Shown here piece after piece: positions 1 through 9,560 of a DNA stretch of 64,000 bases (positions are counted from its first letter, which is position 1; every line of letters begins with the position of its first letter). This stretch comes from Posidonia oceanica (Eukaryota > Streptophyta > Magnoliopsida > Alismatales > Posidoniaceae). The notes beneath the pieces are model-generated. The model ran no database searches. It was not told the origin of the DNA and saw only the letters and a list, made by a program, of their open reading frames with translations. Position numbers and translations under genes: made by a program. The stretch spans positions 3,472,001-3,536,000 of the forward strand of contig JAZBRS010000011.1 in NCBI GenBank assembly GCA_037176725.1, written 5' to 3'.

Positions 1-740
1 CCCGAATGAGGAGTTAACGGACTCATCACCGGACAGTTAGGGCTATCAGCCCGAATGAGGAGTTAACGGACCCATCGCCGGATAGTTAGGGGTATCAGCC
101 CGAGGATGACAGGTTAACGGACCTATCACCGGATAGTTAGGGCTATCAGCCCGAACGAGGAGTTAACAGACTCATCACCGGATATTTTAGGGCTATCAGC
201 CCGAATGAGGGTGGAAAGGGGGCAGGATACCGAGCCAGGCAGAGGCCTAGAGATGCTCCCGTGACAGTTGGGGATGTCAGCCCAATGCAGGTGGAAGTGG
301 GATACCAAGGGGCAGCAAAAAAGATGCCCCTGGTATCAGGATGATGCCAGGGGACAGCCGAAGTGCTCCTGGCACCAAAAGGCGAGGATGGATAGATGAA
401 TGGATGATAGGTTGACGAACCTATCGCCGGGCAGTTAGGGGTGCCAGCCCAATCGGGTGAGGGGGACGATACCACAGGGCAGCCGAAAAAGATGCCCTTG
501 GTATCAGAATGATACCAGGAGACAGTCGAAGCGCCCCTGGCACCAGGATGCAAGGGTGGATGAACGGGCGGATGGATGATAGGTTGACGAACCCATCGCC
601 GAGCAGTTAGGGGTGCCAGCCCGGATGCAAAGAATGAGGGATGCGGACGGGTACATAGAAAACAGGAAACCCCCTGTGGTGGGTGTGCAATGGTCTCAGC
701 GAGGGCATGCTTCGTAGCGTCACGAGGTGACAAACGAGGG
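1..740 (-). repeat. Tandem 49-52 bp stem-loop repeats, element II 3' region
   Basis: At least four head-to-tail units of about 49-52 bp start near 1, 50, 99 and 151. Each has the core AGTTAACGGACTCATC followed by GATAGTTAGGGCTATCAG. More diverged units follow at about 400-450 and 575-630. Units carry short inverted repeats such as AGGT-TAACGG-ACCT and GAGT-TAACGG-ACTC. Two longer hairpins are embedded: 327-353 (an 11-bp stem around CCCCTGG and CCAGGGG, 5-nt loop) and a relative at about 487-513. The units match 14409-14560 of element I, which places them in the 3' non-coding region of the family. Unit edges are approximate. Confidence 0.75.
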
Positions 741-2085
741 ACATGCCGTTCATCCAGGACCTACCCAACGCGGTGGGCGGCAAAACCTTGAAAAACGCAG
801 AGCCTCTGAGCGAGGTCAGGCAAAGAGTGCTCATCCTTGGCTCCGATTTTCGAAAACAGGGTGAAGAGAAGGTAAGTTATTACAACATGCATTTTTTGGT
901 GGCTTTGGACTCAAAAGCAACTACGCTAAGAGGGTGCTTCTGCACTTCCTGACTTAGGAGACTCGATCCTTGAGCAACGCCATGCCGAGTTGTGGTCGGT
1001 GGCTCTCTTTCTCACTCTTGGCTCAGGATGAGGCTTTGGCTTCGCAGAGAATAGCCTTTGGCTGCAGGTAGGTAGCAGAAGCGTTGGATGCAGCTTCACA
1101 GCCTCCGTCTTAATTCCTCGGGGACCGACTTCCGCTTTTGACGCTCACAGGATGATGCTTCTTTTCCCCTCATGAGTGACATCTAGCCTTCTTGGAAAAA
1201 AGTGTTGTCTGCACAGGGGTTGGAGCGTGCTACTGCGCTCGGAGGGTGGGGCCAGGTCCTCCAGATATGATGTCTTATGCAGTTGCCAGTGTGGCGCTTG
1301 ATGTTGATAACTGAGGTGGCTTTGACGCTCGTCCGAATCACTCCTCTCATGAGTGCCTTCTTTCTTCGACTTCTGTCTTCATTTTTCTTTTGTACTCAGC
1401 ATGCATATCAAGTTGTCATATTCTTTTGCTCACATGACCTCTATTCTTTTGGATATGCATGTCTTCGCCCTCTTGGGGTAGCAGTCCCTGATGAGGTATT
1501 AAGAGTTCGGCTGATCAGCGTACACCTTCAGCCTCTGCAATGTGTGCTTACAGCCTCTGGCTATGCTTTGCTCTGCTTCGGTCCTCTCCATGTTCGGTGG
1601 ACTCTCTTGATAAGGTGGACCCCGCTTGTAGTGTTCTGAAACTTAGCAAGATGCTCTATTCTGCTCTCGATCTCACTTTGTAGCCACATGCAAGAGATGG
1701 CGTTGTTCAGGTGAGTTCTGCCTGAGATTGTCACTGCTTGACATCCTCCAAGCACTGCTTGCTTGTCCATAGCCAAGTTTCTGATTATACAAATGTTTAT
1801 GGGTTTTGTATTTTTTAGAAGGGAAGGGACAAGCGTGTTTTTAGGTTTTTGCATCAGTTTTGTATTTTTATGGTTTTTTTTAGGTTTAAGAAAACATGAA
1901 AGGGAAAACCAACAACAATGCGAGAAAATATTTTTGCGTTTTTTGATTTTCTTGATTCTTTTGGCGTTTTTGTGCTTTATAGGATGCAAGAAATGGCATG
2001 TATGTGCAGAAGGTGGTATGCATGATGACAGATATGTGCAAGATGGCATGAATGCATGAGGTGATAGCTATGTGCAGTGCAAGGT
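741..2085. other. Unassigned non-coding stretch in element II
   Basis: I recognise no conserved domain here on either strand. A plus-strand frame at 743-871 ends in a good 5' splice-site consensus (GAAG then GTAAGT at 872), so it looks exon-like. A minus-strand frame at about 1561-1760 has a charged, helix-like composition. Neither matches a retroelement domain that I know. The part 1780-2060 is T-rich and low in complexity. It could be captured host sequence or element-specific filler. No function is proposed. Confidence 0.4.
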
Positions 2086-2290
2086 GATAGGTTGACGGAC
2101 CTATCGCCGAATAGTTAGGGATATCAGCCCGAATGATAGGTTAACAGACCTATCGCTGAGCAGTTAGGGTTGCCAGCCCGAATGATAGGTTAACGGACCT
2201 ATCGCCGAGCAGTTAGGGGTGCCAGCCCGAGGATGACAGGTTAACGGACCTATCGCCGAGCAGTTAGGGTTGCCAGCCCAGATGATAGGA
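2086..2290 (-). repeat. Four tandem ~51 bp units with perfect 7-bp stem-loops
   Basis: Four consecutive units each contain GATAGGT, a 6-nt loop and ACCTATC. The first, 2086-2105, reads GATAGGT TGACGG ACCTATC. The next two have loops TAACAG and TAACGG, so the loop changes while the stem is kept. The fourth begins GACAGGT and has one mismatch. The rest of each unit (GCCGAGCAGTTAGGGGTGCC and relatives) is shared with the array at the left edge of the window. Confidence 0.8.
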
Positions 2291-2680
2291 TGAATGCAAG
2301 AAGTAGAAGGGATGCATGCTTTTTAATGAGTTTTGTTGATTTTATACTTTTTATGATTTTCAGGCAAGGCAAAAAACCACAAAAACAAAACAAAACGAAA
2401 AGAAAAGACAATGCAGAAAACAAAAGAGAGGTTAGGAGGGCTTACCTGTCAGCAACCTCGGGAGGGAGGTGCTGGGTTCGCTCCTACGCTGCTGATGTTG
2501 CTGGCGGGGTCCACTATTGGCTGCAAAAGTTGGAGAAGAACTTACCTGGATGACGCTGCACCTGGTCTTGCTGTCGACGCTGCCGTTGCATCTCCGAGCG
2601 TCCCTCGGACGAGATAGGGAGGACAGAAGAAGGGGATCGCACCGATGGGATCAGAAGGATCCATCGGAGTGGAGCGGGAT
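2291..2680 (-). other. Region just downstream of element II gag, with two 5' splice-site consensuses
   Basis: Read on the minus strand, this stretch follows the gag stop. It contains CCAG then GTAAGTTC (about 2541) and ACAG then GTAAGCCC (about 2450), both strong plant donor sequences. Ogre-type elements are known to carry an intron near the gag/pol junction, so a pol exon could lie beyond the window. Nothing visible in 1-2290 looks like a pol exon, so this stays undecided. Confidence 0.4.
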
Positions 2681-4829
2681 TCAGAAAAGATTGGGGTAAC
2701 CCCCCGAGGTTCCGGCGGAGGAAGGATCGGCTACACTAAGGCGTGCAAGTGCAGGTGCAGGTGTATGTGTGTGTGCAGGCTCCTGCTCACCAACGCTGAT
2801 GATCCTGCGGTCGATCAGGCGTTGAACGGCATCCCGGAGAGCGAGGCAGTTGTCCGTCAAGTGCCCGGTGGCCCGATGGAAACTGCAGAACTGATCCGTA
2901 TCATGCCACCATGGAGGGGGATTTGGTGACGGACGGACAGTCGGGAGCCTCAGGAGCGACTCAACTTGAGGGAAGATGACGCTCAGTGGTTCGGGGAGAG
3001 GCGTGTAATCACACTCAGCCCGACGAGGTCGTCTTTGCCTTGGATGGAGTCCTTGCCGAGCGGGGTGCGACGTGATGCACGGGCTCGACGGTGGTAGTGT
3101 GCTCAGTGGGTGCAAAATTAGGTGCGTGCTCTAGCGGAAAAGGGTCTAGTTGACTTTCTGCATAGGCAGGCTCCTCGGGAAGACCGACACATAATTCGGA
3201 GAGCTGTTCGGAGCGGTCAGGAGTGGAGCTGTTGTTGTTGTTGTTGCTGCGGCGATTGCTGGAAGTGTTGGCCTGCCTAGCCAATGCAGAAAGTGCGGGG
3301 AAATGCCCACTTCGCAGCGAGCTTTCCACGCAGACACCAGCCCTAATCAGCGATGCATGACTAGTGATGTGCTGAATGAAAAGCAGAGTCCCAATCACTG
3401 GCAGCACCCCTTTAACGATCATCTCGATAGAATCCTCCTCGGAGGGTTTATCTTTGACTTGGGCAGCTAAGGAGCGCCAGCGACCGACATACTCCCCGAA
3501 TGGCTCTTGGGGTCTCTGCTGGATGGCGACAAGATCCTCCCTCTTGGGGATCAGGTCGAGGTTGAAAGCATACTGCTCAAGGAAGGCCTGAGAAAGATCA
3601 GTCCAAGTTCGAACCGCTGCCATGTCAAGGGAAGTGAACCACTTGAGCGCAGGGCCGGTCAAACTCTTCTGAAACAGGCGGATAAGGAGCCTTTCATCAG
3701 CCTGAAGCTGAGCAAGGTCCCTGCAGTATGCCTTCAGATGCGAAATAGGACAGTCTTTACCATTGTATTTATCGAAGACCGGGATGCGAAACTTCGAAGG
3801 GAGTGCGGCCTCGGGAAAGAGACAAAGGTCGCGAAACTGGTAAGACCGGTGGTCCTTGCCCTGCACTAGACGTAGTGCTTTCTCCAGAACGTCTATCCTG
3901 TCATTGATGGGGTCTGGATTAGCTGCCGTAGGGGATGGTGCAGCAGGGGTAGGGACCACATACGCCGAGTGGGTCGCACCTAAGTGCTCCTCCGGATCCA
4001 CCATCACGTCGCCTGATGGAGCAACGGGATGGCCGGCGCATCTGTGCGTGCGTGCAGTGTAGGCGGGAAAGTATGCTGGGTTCTGAACCTGATGCAAGGG
4101 GGATGGGTAGGTAACATGCTGTGTGGTGCGAGGTGCAGATTGTTGGGGCAACAGTTGCTGCACAGGCGCGATGCCGGGCAGTGAACCAGTGGGATACCGT
4201 GCTCCAACCAGCCCAAATGACTGAACACCAGGAAAGGGAGTTGTATGCAGTGCATAGTGTTGTGCAGAAGTAGGAGACAGATGCCGCGCCCCCATCACTG
4301 GAGCAGTGTGTAGCTCGGGCGATGGTCTTGGCGGGAGTGCAGTGTGTGCGACAGCAGGCCACAGAGGAACCTCAGGGGCAACAGGAATACAAGAGGGTCG
4401 AACTGATAGAGCCATACCCTGCAGTGTGTGGGCAAGGTCCATCAGGTGCCGATACCGCACTTCAGGGGACCCGTGAGTGGGAACACTGAATTGCAGAACA
4501 GGCCGGGAGGCGGACTCAAGAGATTGAGAACCTAAAGCAAAGGTCGCCGCAGTAGAAGGGATGTCGGGAGCGACATATCCCAAGGACGAAGGGGTCAGAG
4601 GCGCCTCCGAAGCGCGAGGGGCGGTCATCGAGATAGATTCGACGACCGGATCCGGAGTGGCGCAAGCTTGCCAAAGACCCGCAGCAGAAGGGAGTGCCCT
4701 AGACGCCTGAGGATGGAATCCTGGTGTCATAGAGGGCACAGAGCGAACAGAAGTGAAATCCGGAGGGGCCCAAGTGGTAAACCCCTCCGAATCAGCGGTA
4801 AAGTGGAGCTCACCGACAGACTGGGCCAT
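2681..4829 (-). pseudogene. gag: gag of element II (frameshifted near its 3' end)
   Basis: The start is the ATG at 4829, whose product begins MAQSVGELHF. The related copies in elements III and I begin MAQSAGEL and MAQRTVEP. A long proline-rich N-terminal half is followed at about residues 350-475 by a Retrotrans_gag-type capsid region with the motifs FDKYNG, HLKAYC, ALKWFTSLD and FGEYVGRWR. The long frame closes at 3015. The C-terminal part continues in another frame (3115-2681), so a frameshift lies near 3060. That part ends in a zinc-knuckle-like C-x2-H-x4-H-x4-C (CSFHRATGHLTDNC), probably the nucleic-acid-binding end. Up to the frameshift the 604-codon frame has no internal stop, which makes this the best preserved gag in the window. 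The product would be the particle-forming structural protein. Confidence 0.85.
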
Positions 4830-4962
4830 TGCTGACTGAGTCTAAGTGAGCGGAAGCTGCGACGAGAGAGAAAGAAGTAAAGTCTAGGGAAAGCTACCGC
4901 TGGAAGCGACGAGTAGCTCAGAGGAAGGACGCTCAGAGTCCGGGCAGCGGATCCCGCACGTA

Positions 4963-4980
4963 CCTGTAAAAGAGTAAAGA
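4963..4980 (-). other. Candidate 3' splice site upstream of gag (element II)
   Basis: On the minus strand the sequence is TTTACTCTTTTACAG followed by GTACGTGCGGG, with the intron ending at 4964. The same pyrimidine run, AG and following GT(A)GTGCGGG occur at the matching place in element III (intron end 35206). Paired with the donor at 7827 it would remove a 2864-nt intron from the leader. Confidence 0.55.
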
Positions 4981-6056
4981 TGTTAGAGGTTGTATGCAAT
5001 AAAGAGTTATTAGGGGTGGCATGAATGGCATACATGCAAATGAATGCCCTAAAAATGCGCTCTTTCACCATGCAAGTCCTGAGTAGATGACCTACTAGGA
5101 CGCACTCAAGGGTAGTGTGTTTAGACAGACTCCAGGTCAGAAAAAAGCAGGTCCCCTGTCTAACTCCTGGCCCAAAGCTCAGGTAATAACAAGGTGGTGC
5201 GTTGGTGGCCTCGACCCTGCCGAAGCATGGGCGGTACCCTCCACTAACACCGACACGACCCCTGGACAAGGGGGGACAGTCCGACTGACTTGTACCATGC
5301 CAAAAGCAGTGGGACAAGGGGTCGGGACCATCCTTCGCAAACTGTGGGTGGACTCAGAAGAGAGAATGCATGCTTTCTAAGATGAATCAATCATGCAAGA
5401 TGCTTTAGAGTCTTTTACTTGCGTTTTATTAACCAGAAAGGGGGAAAATTGCAAGTTATTGGCTCTAGTTGTGCTTAGAAGTTATTGTTTAGCTTTATTG
5501 TAGCTTTTAGATTAAGCAAAAGGGAGAGCAAACATGTTTCTACTGTCCTAGCCATGGCATACGCAAAGGGGAAAGAGACAGACAAACATGGCATGCAATC
5601 AATCACACAACAAAGCAAAAGGCATGCGCATGGCATGTGCAAGTGTTCATGGACATAATAGTGAAAGGAAAAGCACTTATCAGATCAAAAGGCATATATA
5701 CAGGGCATGTGCGTGCGCAGTGGCATAGCAAGTGTGTAAAAGAAGCACTCATCACTCAAAAAGCATGTATCGTTGCCAAACAAGTATGTAGACATGCATC
5801 GTGCAAGAAATGAAGCAACAATAAGCAAGCAAGATAAGGAAAGTAAAGACAGGTAAGCTGTAAAGCAAGTAAGAGCAGAAGCAAGGAAATAAGTAAGTAA
5901 ACAAGCAACAAAGGCAAAGCAAGGAGCAAAAGCAAAGGCGAAAGCTGGGAGCCGACACAGGCAGATAAGCAAACAGACAAGGCAGACAAAGGCACAAAGG
6001 CAAACAAAGATGCAAAGCAAGCGAGCGAAAGCAAAGGCGAAAGCCGGAGTCAATCA

Positions 6057-6074
6057 TCTCCAGCAGAGTCGCCA
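6057..6074 (-). other. Second, duplicated primer-binding-site-like sequence
   Basis: Minus strand TGGCGACTCTGCTGGAGA, two mismatches from the 18-nt site in element III. It lies in a tandem duplicate of the sequence around 6200-6260: the flanking text GCGAGCGAAAGC and GGCGAAAG is repeated. It is 183 bp downstream of the first site, so it is probably a duplication relic and not the working site. Confidence 0.6.
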
Positions 6075-6239
6075 TTGTCGACTTCGCTGGGCAAAGCAAA
6101 CAGGCAAGCAAGCAAGCAAAAGCAAGGCAAAGGGCACAAAGCAGACAGGCAAGCAAAAGCAAGGCAAAGGGCACCAAGGCAAACAAAGAATGCAAATCCC
6201 AAGCGAGCGAAAGCGAAGGCGAAAGTCGGAGTCTGATCA

Positions 6240-6257
6240 TCCCCAACAGAGTCGCCA
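6240..6257 (-). other. Primer-binding site (tRNA-Arg type), element II
   Basis: Minus strand TGGCGACTCTGTTGGGGA starts one base after the LTR end (…CTGCA, then G). It has two mismatches from TGGCGACTCCGCTGGGGA, the complement of the 3' end of plant tRNA-Arg as I recall it. This is where minus-strand DNA synthesis would be primed. Confidence 0.8.
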
Positions 6258-6377
6258 CTGCAGTAATCCCAATCAGAATCAGGCTTACTATTAGCGGCAA
6301 GGTCCGAGGAGGAGGGCTCAACTCGAAAACACTTAAAACAGAGGAGAAAAGATAAGAAAAGAAAAGATAAGACAATT

Positions 6378-6388
6378 CAGAGTCGCCA
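6378..6388 (-). other. Primer-binding-site-like motif inside the LTR end
   Basis: TGGCGACTCTG (minus strand) within GGTGGCGACTCTGAAT. It lies about 130 bp inside the LTR from the true primer-binding site and repeats its first 11 bases. The same motif sits at the matching place in the other three complete LTR ends (33873, 42622, 58610). Confidence 0.55.
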
Positions 6389-6586
6389 CCGTGTCTATTA
6401 TCGGGAGACAAGGAAAACCGGGGGAAATGCTTGGATTAACACGCAAAACCAAGCAAGAAATGCAAAGCAAAGCAATGCAAAGGAAAACAAATGCAAATGA
6501 ATGCAAATGAGATGACTCGTGCCTAGGATAAGGGCAATATGGTCATAGCGGGCCAAAAGACTGGGCAAGGACTCCTGTTACGCGCG

Positions 6587-6610
6587 GGGAAGGTGTTAGG
6601 CACCCCCGAC
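6587..6610 (-). other. Conserved GGGG..GGTG-TTAGG-CACCCC hairpin in LTR
   Basis: On the plus strand the sequence is GGGGAAGGTGTTAGGCACC followed by CCCGAC, a stem GGTG/CACC flanked by runs of G and C. It is retained almost unchanged in all four complete LTR ends. I recall a very similar GGTGTTAGGCACC phrase in Ogre LTRs of other plants. The role is unknown; a processing or termination signal is possible. Confidence 0.5.
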
Positions 6611-6954
6611 ACGCCCGAGAATCGGTCTTTCTAGGCTTACGCTCGCATACGCAGGGAAATGCAGGTTTGAATGCCTAAATGCCAATGAATGCCTGAATGG
6701 ATGCTCATAGGTGTGCTCTAAGTGGTGGGATGCAATGCAAGGAAAGTAAACGTGCAGTCTAAGTGCTCAGCAGCGCTGTCTGTGTTCCGAACCGGGCGAA
6801 ACCTGGCTCGTGAGAACTCCAGGCAGTAAGCATCACTGCCCTATATGCAAATGCATGCGAAAAAGCAAAACGACGGTAAAACCAAGCAAATGCAGGCGAC
6901 ATGCAAAGGAAAACGGCATAAGACACGCAAAACAATGCGAGAAGCAGAAGCAGC

Positions 6955-7375
6955 ACGCAAAACGGTGCAAGAAAACAAGATCGGCACGCAAAACAGTGCC
7001 AGAAACAAAGCGAGCACGCGAAACGGTGCCAAAAGCGAAGCGGGCACGCAAAACAGTGCCAAAAGCAAAGCGGGCACGCGAAACGGTGCCAAAAGCGAAG
7101 CGGGCACGCAAAACGGTGCCAAAAGCAAAGCGGGCACGCAAAACGGTGCCAAAGACAAAGCGGGCACGTGAAACGGTTCCAAGAGCGAAGCAGGCACGCA
7201 AGACGGTGCCAAAGACAAAGCGGGCACGCGAAACGGTGCCAAGAGCGAAGCGAGCACGCAAGACGGTGCCAAAAGAGAAGCGGGCACGCGAAACGGTGCT
7301 AAAAGCAGAGTGGGCACGCAAAACGGTGCCGAAGACAAAGCGGGCACGCGAAACGGTGCCAAAAGCGGCGGAATA
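6955..7375 (-). repeat. 30-bp minisatellite in LTR (about 14 copies)
   Basis: The plus-strand unit is close to AAACGGTGCCAAAAGCGAAG followed by CGGGCACGC. Length is nearly constant at 30 bp. It stays open in several frames, so it produces long spurious frames with repeating Arg/Lys or Cys/Phe peptides. It lies downstream of the donor at 7827 and so inside the proposed leader intron. Confidence 0.85.
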
Positions 7376-7819
7376 AAACCTCGACAAAACCATGCAGATG
7401 CAAATGCAAGGAGAGAGAACAAGAGAAGCGAAAGGGGAGGCAAACAGTGTGTGTGTGAGAACAGACACTGTTTAAGGTCCACGCAGAGTAGGTGTGAAGA
7501 CCTACAATGGGGAGAATAAGCAAGTGGAAGGATTACCTCCATTTTGCAACTGTTTCCCACTAAACCGTCCCACGATACTTCTCGCACGCTGCCCAAAGCT
7601 CGCAGTGCGATCAGATTGTGAAAAAGGGGGAAGAAAGCCGCATTAAGTGGTGAGTCCAGGGAAAACACAACACAAAACCCTTGGGGAAACGCGAAACGGG
7701 GATCGGAGTTGATAGACAAGAAGAGGAGGCCCTATTCTACATGCTCAAAGAGACAGAAAGCGAAAACAAGGCAAACAATGCAAATGACATGCAAATGAAT
7801 GCAATGCAGGGGTTCAGGA

Positions 7820-7832
7820 GGACATACCTGGA
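7820..7832 (-). other. Candidate 5' splice site in LTR (element II)
   Basis: Minus strand TTTCCAG then GTATGTCCTCC, intron starting at 7827. The same site is found as CCAG/GTATGTCC in the solo LTR (41488) and as CAAG/GTAAGTCC in both LTRs of element III (32552 and 57288). In III the match to the plant donor consensus is even better. Confidence 0.55.
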
Positions 7833-9544
7833 AATCCTGGAGCCTGATCTGAAATCTGCTGGTCCATACTGAAGAGCGCTTCGCCGTGGTCATCTGGGTA
7901 GCTTATTTGAGAAGATCCAACGGCCGGATTGGAAGATATCGTAGCTTCAAGGAAGGAGGGGCAGAACAGGGGAGAAAAGCAGATCTAAGTGTTCAGGAGG
8001 TCCTAGGGGTGTGCAAATGGGTCCTCCCAGGTGAATGGGAGCTAAGGGAACTTTGGTGTGTGCAAAGGGATGCTAAATGCAAGACTAAATGAATGCAAAT
8101 GCATGCAAGAAGCAAGAAAAGACAAGAAGGGGGATTTTTAGAAAAAAAACAGGAGTTCAAATGCCATTTTTAAAAGGAAGGTGGGCTTAAATGCAAAGTT
8201 TGGAAAAACATGGGGCTTTCAGGCAGGTTTTGAAAACAGGAGGAGGCAGAGGGCAATTCTGCAAAGGATAGGGTTTTTAGAATGCAATTTTGAAAGAGGG
8301 TATGCATCAGGGGAGGGTTTGAAAGCATGTTGCAAATCAGAATGCAATTTTGGAAATATTAGGGTCTAAAATGCAATTTTTCCTGAAAACAGGGTTCTGG
8401 GGAGTCTGGGAATGCAAGTGGAGGGCCTACATGCAATTTTGCAAACATGGGAGCCAAAATGCAATTTTAAGGGCAAAACAGGCATTTTAAATGATTTTAT
8501 AAGGATGCAAATGACCTATGTGTCATTTTTAAATCATGCAGGGTCAAAAATGCAATTTAATATGCAAAATATGCACTGAAATCACAACCAGAGGACTGAT
8601 GTGCAATTTTTAAAAGATGCAGGGGAAAAATGCAATTTAATAAGCTAAAATGCATGCAAAATGGCTACTGTGCATTTAAATGGACCTAGATGCAAAAATG
8701 AGAAAACATAAGGGATAAAATGCAATGCAGCAACCAAAATAAAAAAATAAACCCTAAGTTCTACAGTGCAGTGGACTAAGATGCAAAAATGACAAAAAAC
8801 AGGGATCTGGAATGCAATATGATAAGGTAAACTTCATGCATTAAAATTAAATAATCTACTGCAGGATTCAGACGCAAAAATTGAAAACAGAAGGGCTAAA
8901 ATCAAATTTTTTATAACTGAAAAGCACAGTAAATGAACTGGAATGCAAATACAGAAAAACAGAAATACTTTATGCAATTTAGCATGATTTTAAATCATAA
9001 ACATAGCAGATTTAATGACTTAAGGATCAGAACGCAAAAATAAGAAAACTTAAACTAAGCATGCAATATTTACCAGCAAACTATATAAATGCAAAAATAA
9101 TTAAACAGTAACGGCCAACGGCCGTGAGCACTTTAGCAGCTGGCTGCCAGCGCTCGCGACCATTGGCACAGGGCTGCTGGAGACGCGCGGGCGGGCGAAG
9201 GAGCTGCTCCCGGAGCTGACGGAGGTCGGGCGGCAATCGGCGGAGGACGACGCAGCCTGGAACGCACCGGAGCGCTCGCCAGAGCTCTGCAGAGGTTCAG
9301 AAGGTCCGTCCGGCCGTTCGACGCAGCGACGCTGCGTCCTGAGGGCCAGAGGAGCTTCCTGACGTTCGTGCGGAGCTCAGACGGTCGTTGGAGCCGCGTT
9401 CCGCTGGCCGGAGCGACGCGACGGCCGGAGAAGCTCGTCGGGGAAGAAGGGTCAGACCGGAGTTGACTTCAGAGCAGGAGGACCGGAGATGCTATTCTAA
9501 AGGGCGGAGAAGCAGCACAGAAGGGAGAGGAAGCTAAGGGAAGA

Positions 9545-9560
9545 AGGATTTACCTCTTTC
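9545..9560 (-). other. Second donor-like site at the end of the GC-rich LTR segment
   Basis: Minus strand GAAAGAG then GTAAATCCTTCTT. Matching sites occur in the solo LTR (CACAG then GTAAATCCTCCTT at 40091) and in element I (CGCAG then GTAAGGGAC at 12655). In element III the site reads CAG then GTGCCTCTT (30858), which is weaker. A first exon of the leader could end here. Confidence 0.4.

Larger units (their letters stand above)
4830..6239 (-). other. 5' leader of element II between primer-binding site and gag
   Basis: This is non-coding and rich in AAGCAAAGGC-type low-complexity repeats between 5800 and 6230. Part of it (about 5020-5360) matches the leaders of element III (about 34790-35180) and element I (about 63500-63860), with shared text around CACCGACACGACCCC-like segments. 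A conserved 3' splice-site-like sequence lies 135 bases upstream of the gag ATG (separate entry). A tandem duplication of about 190 bp covers the primer-binding site. Confidence 0.7.
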
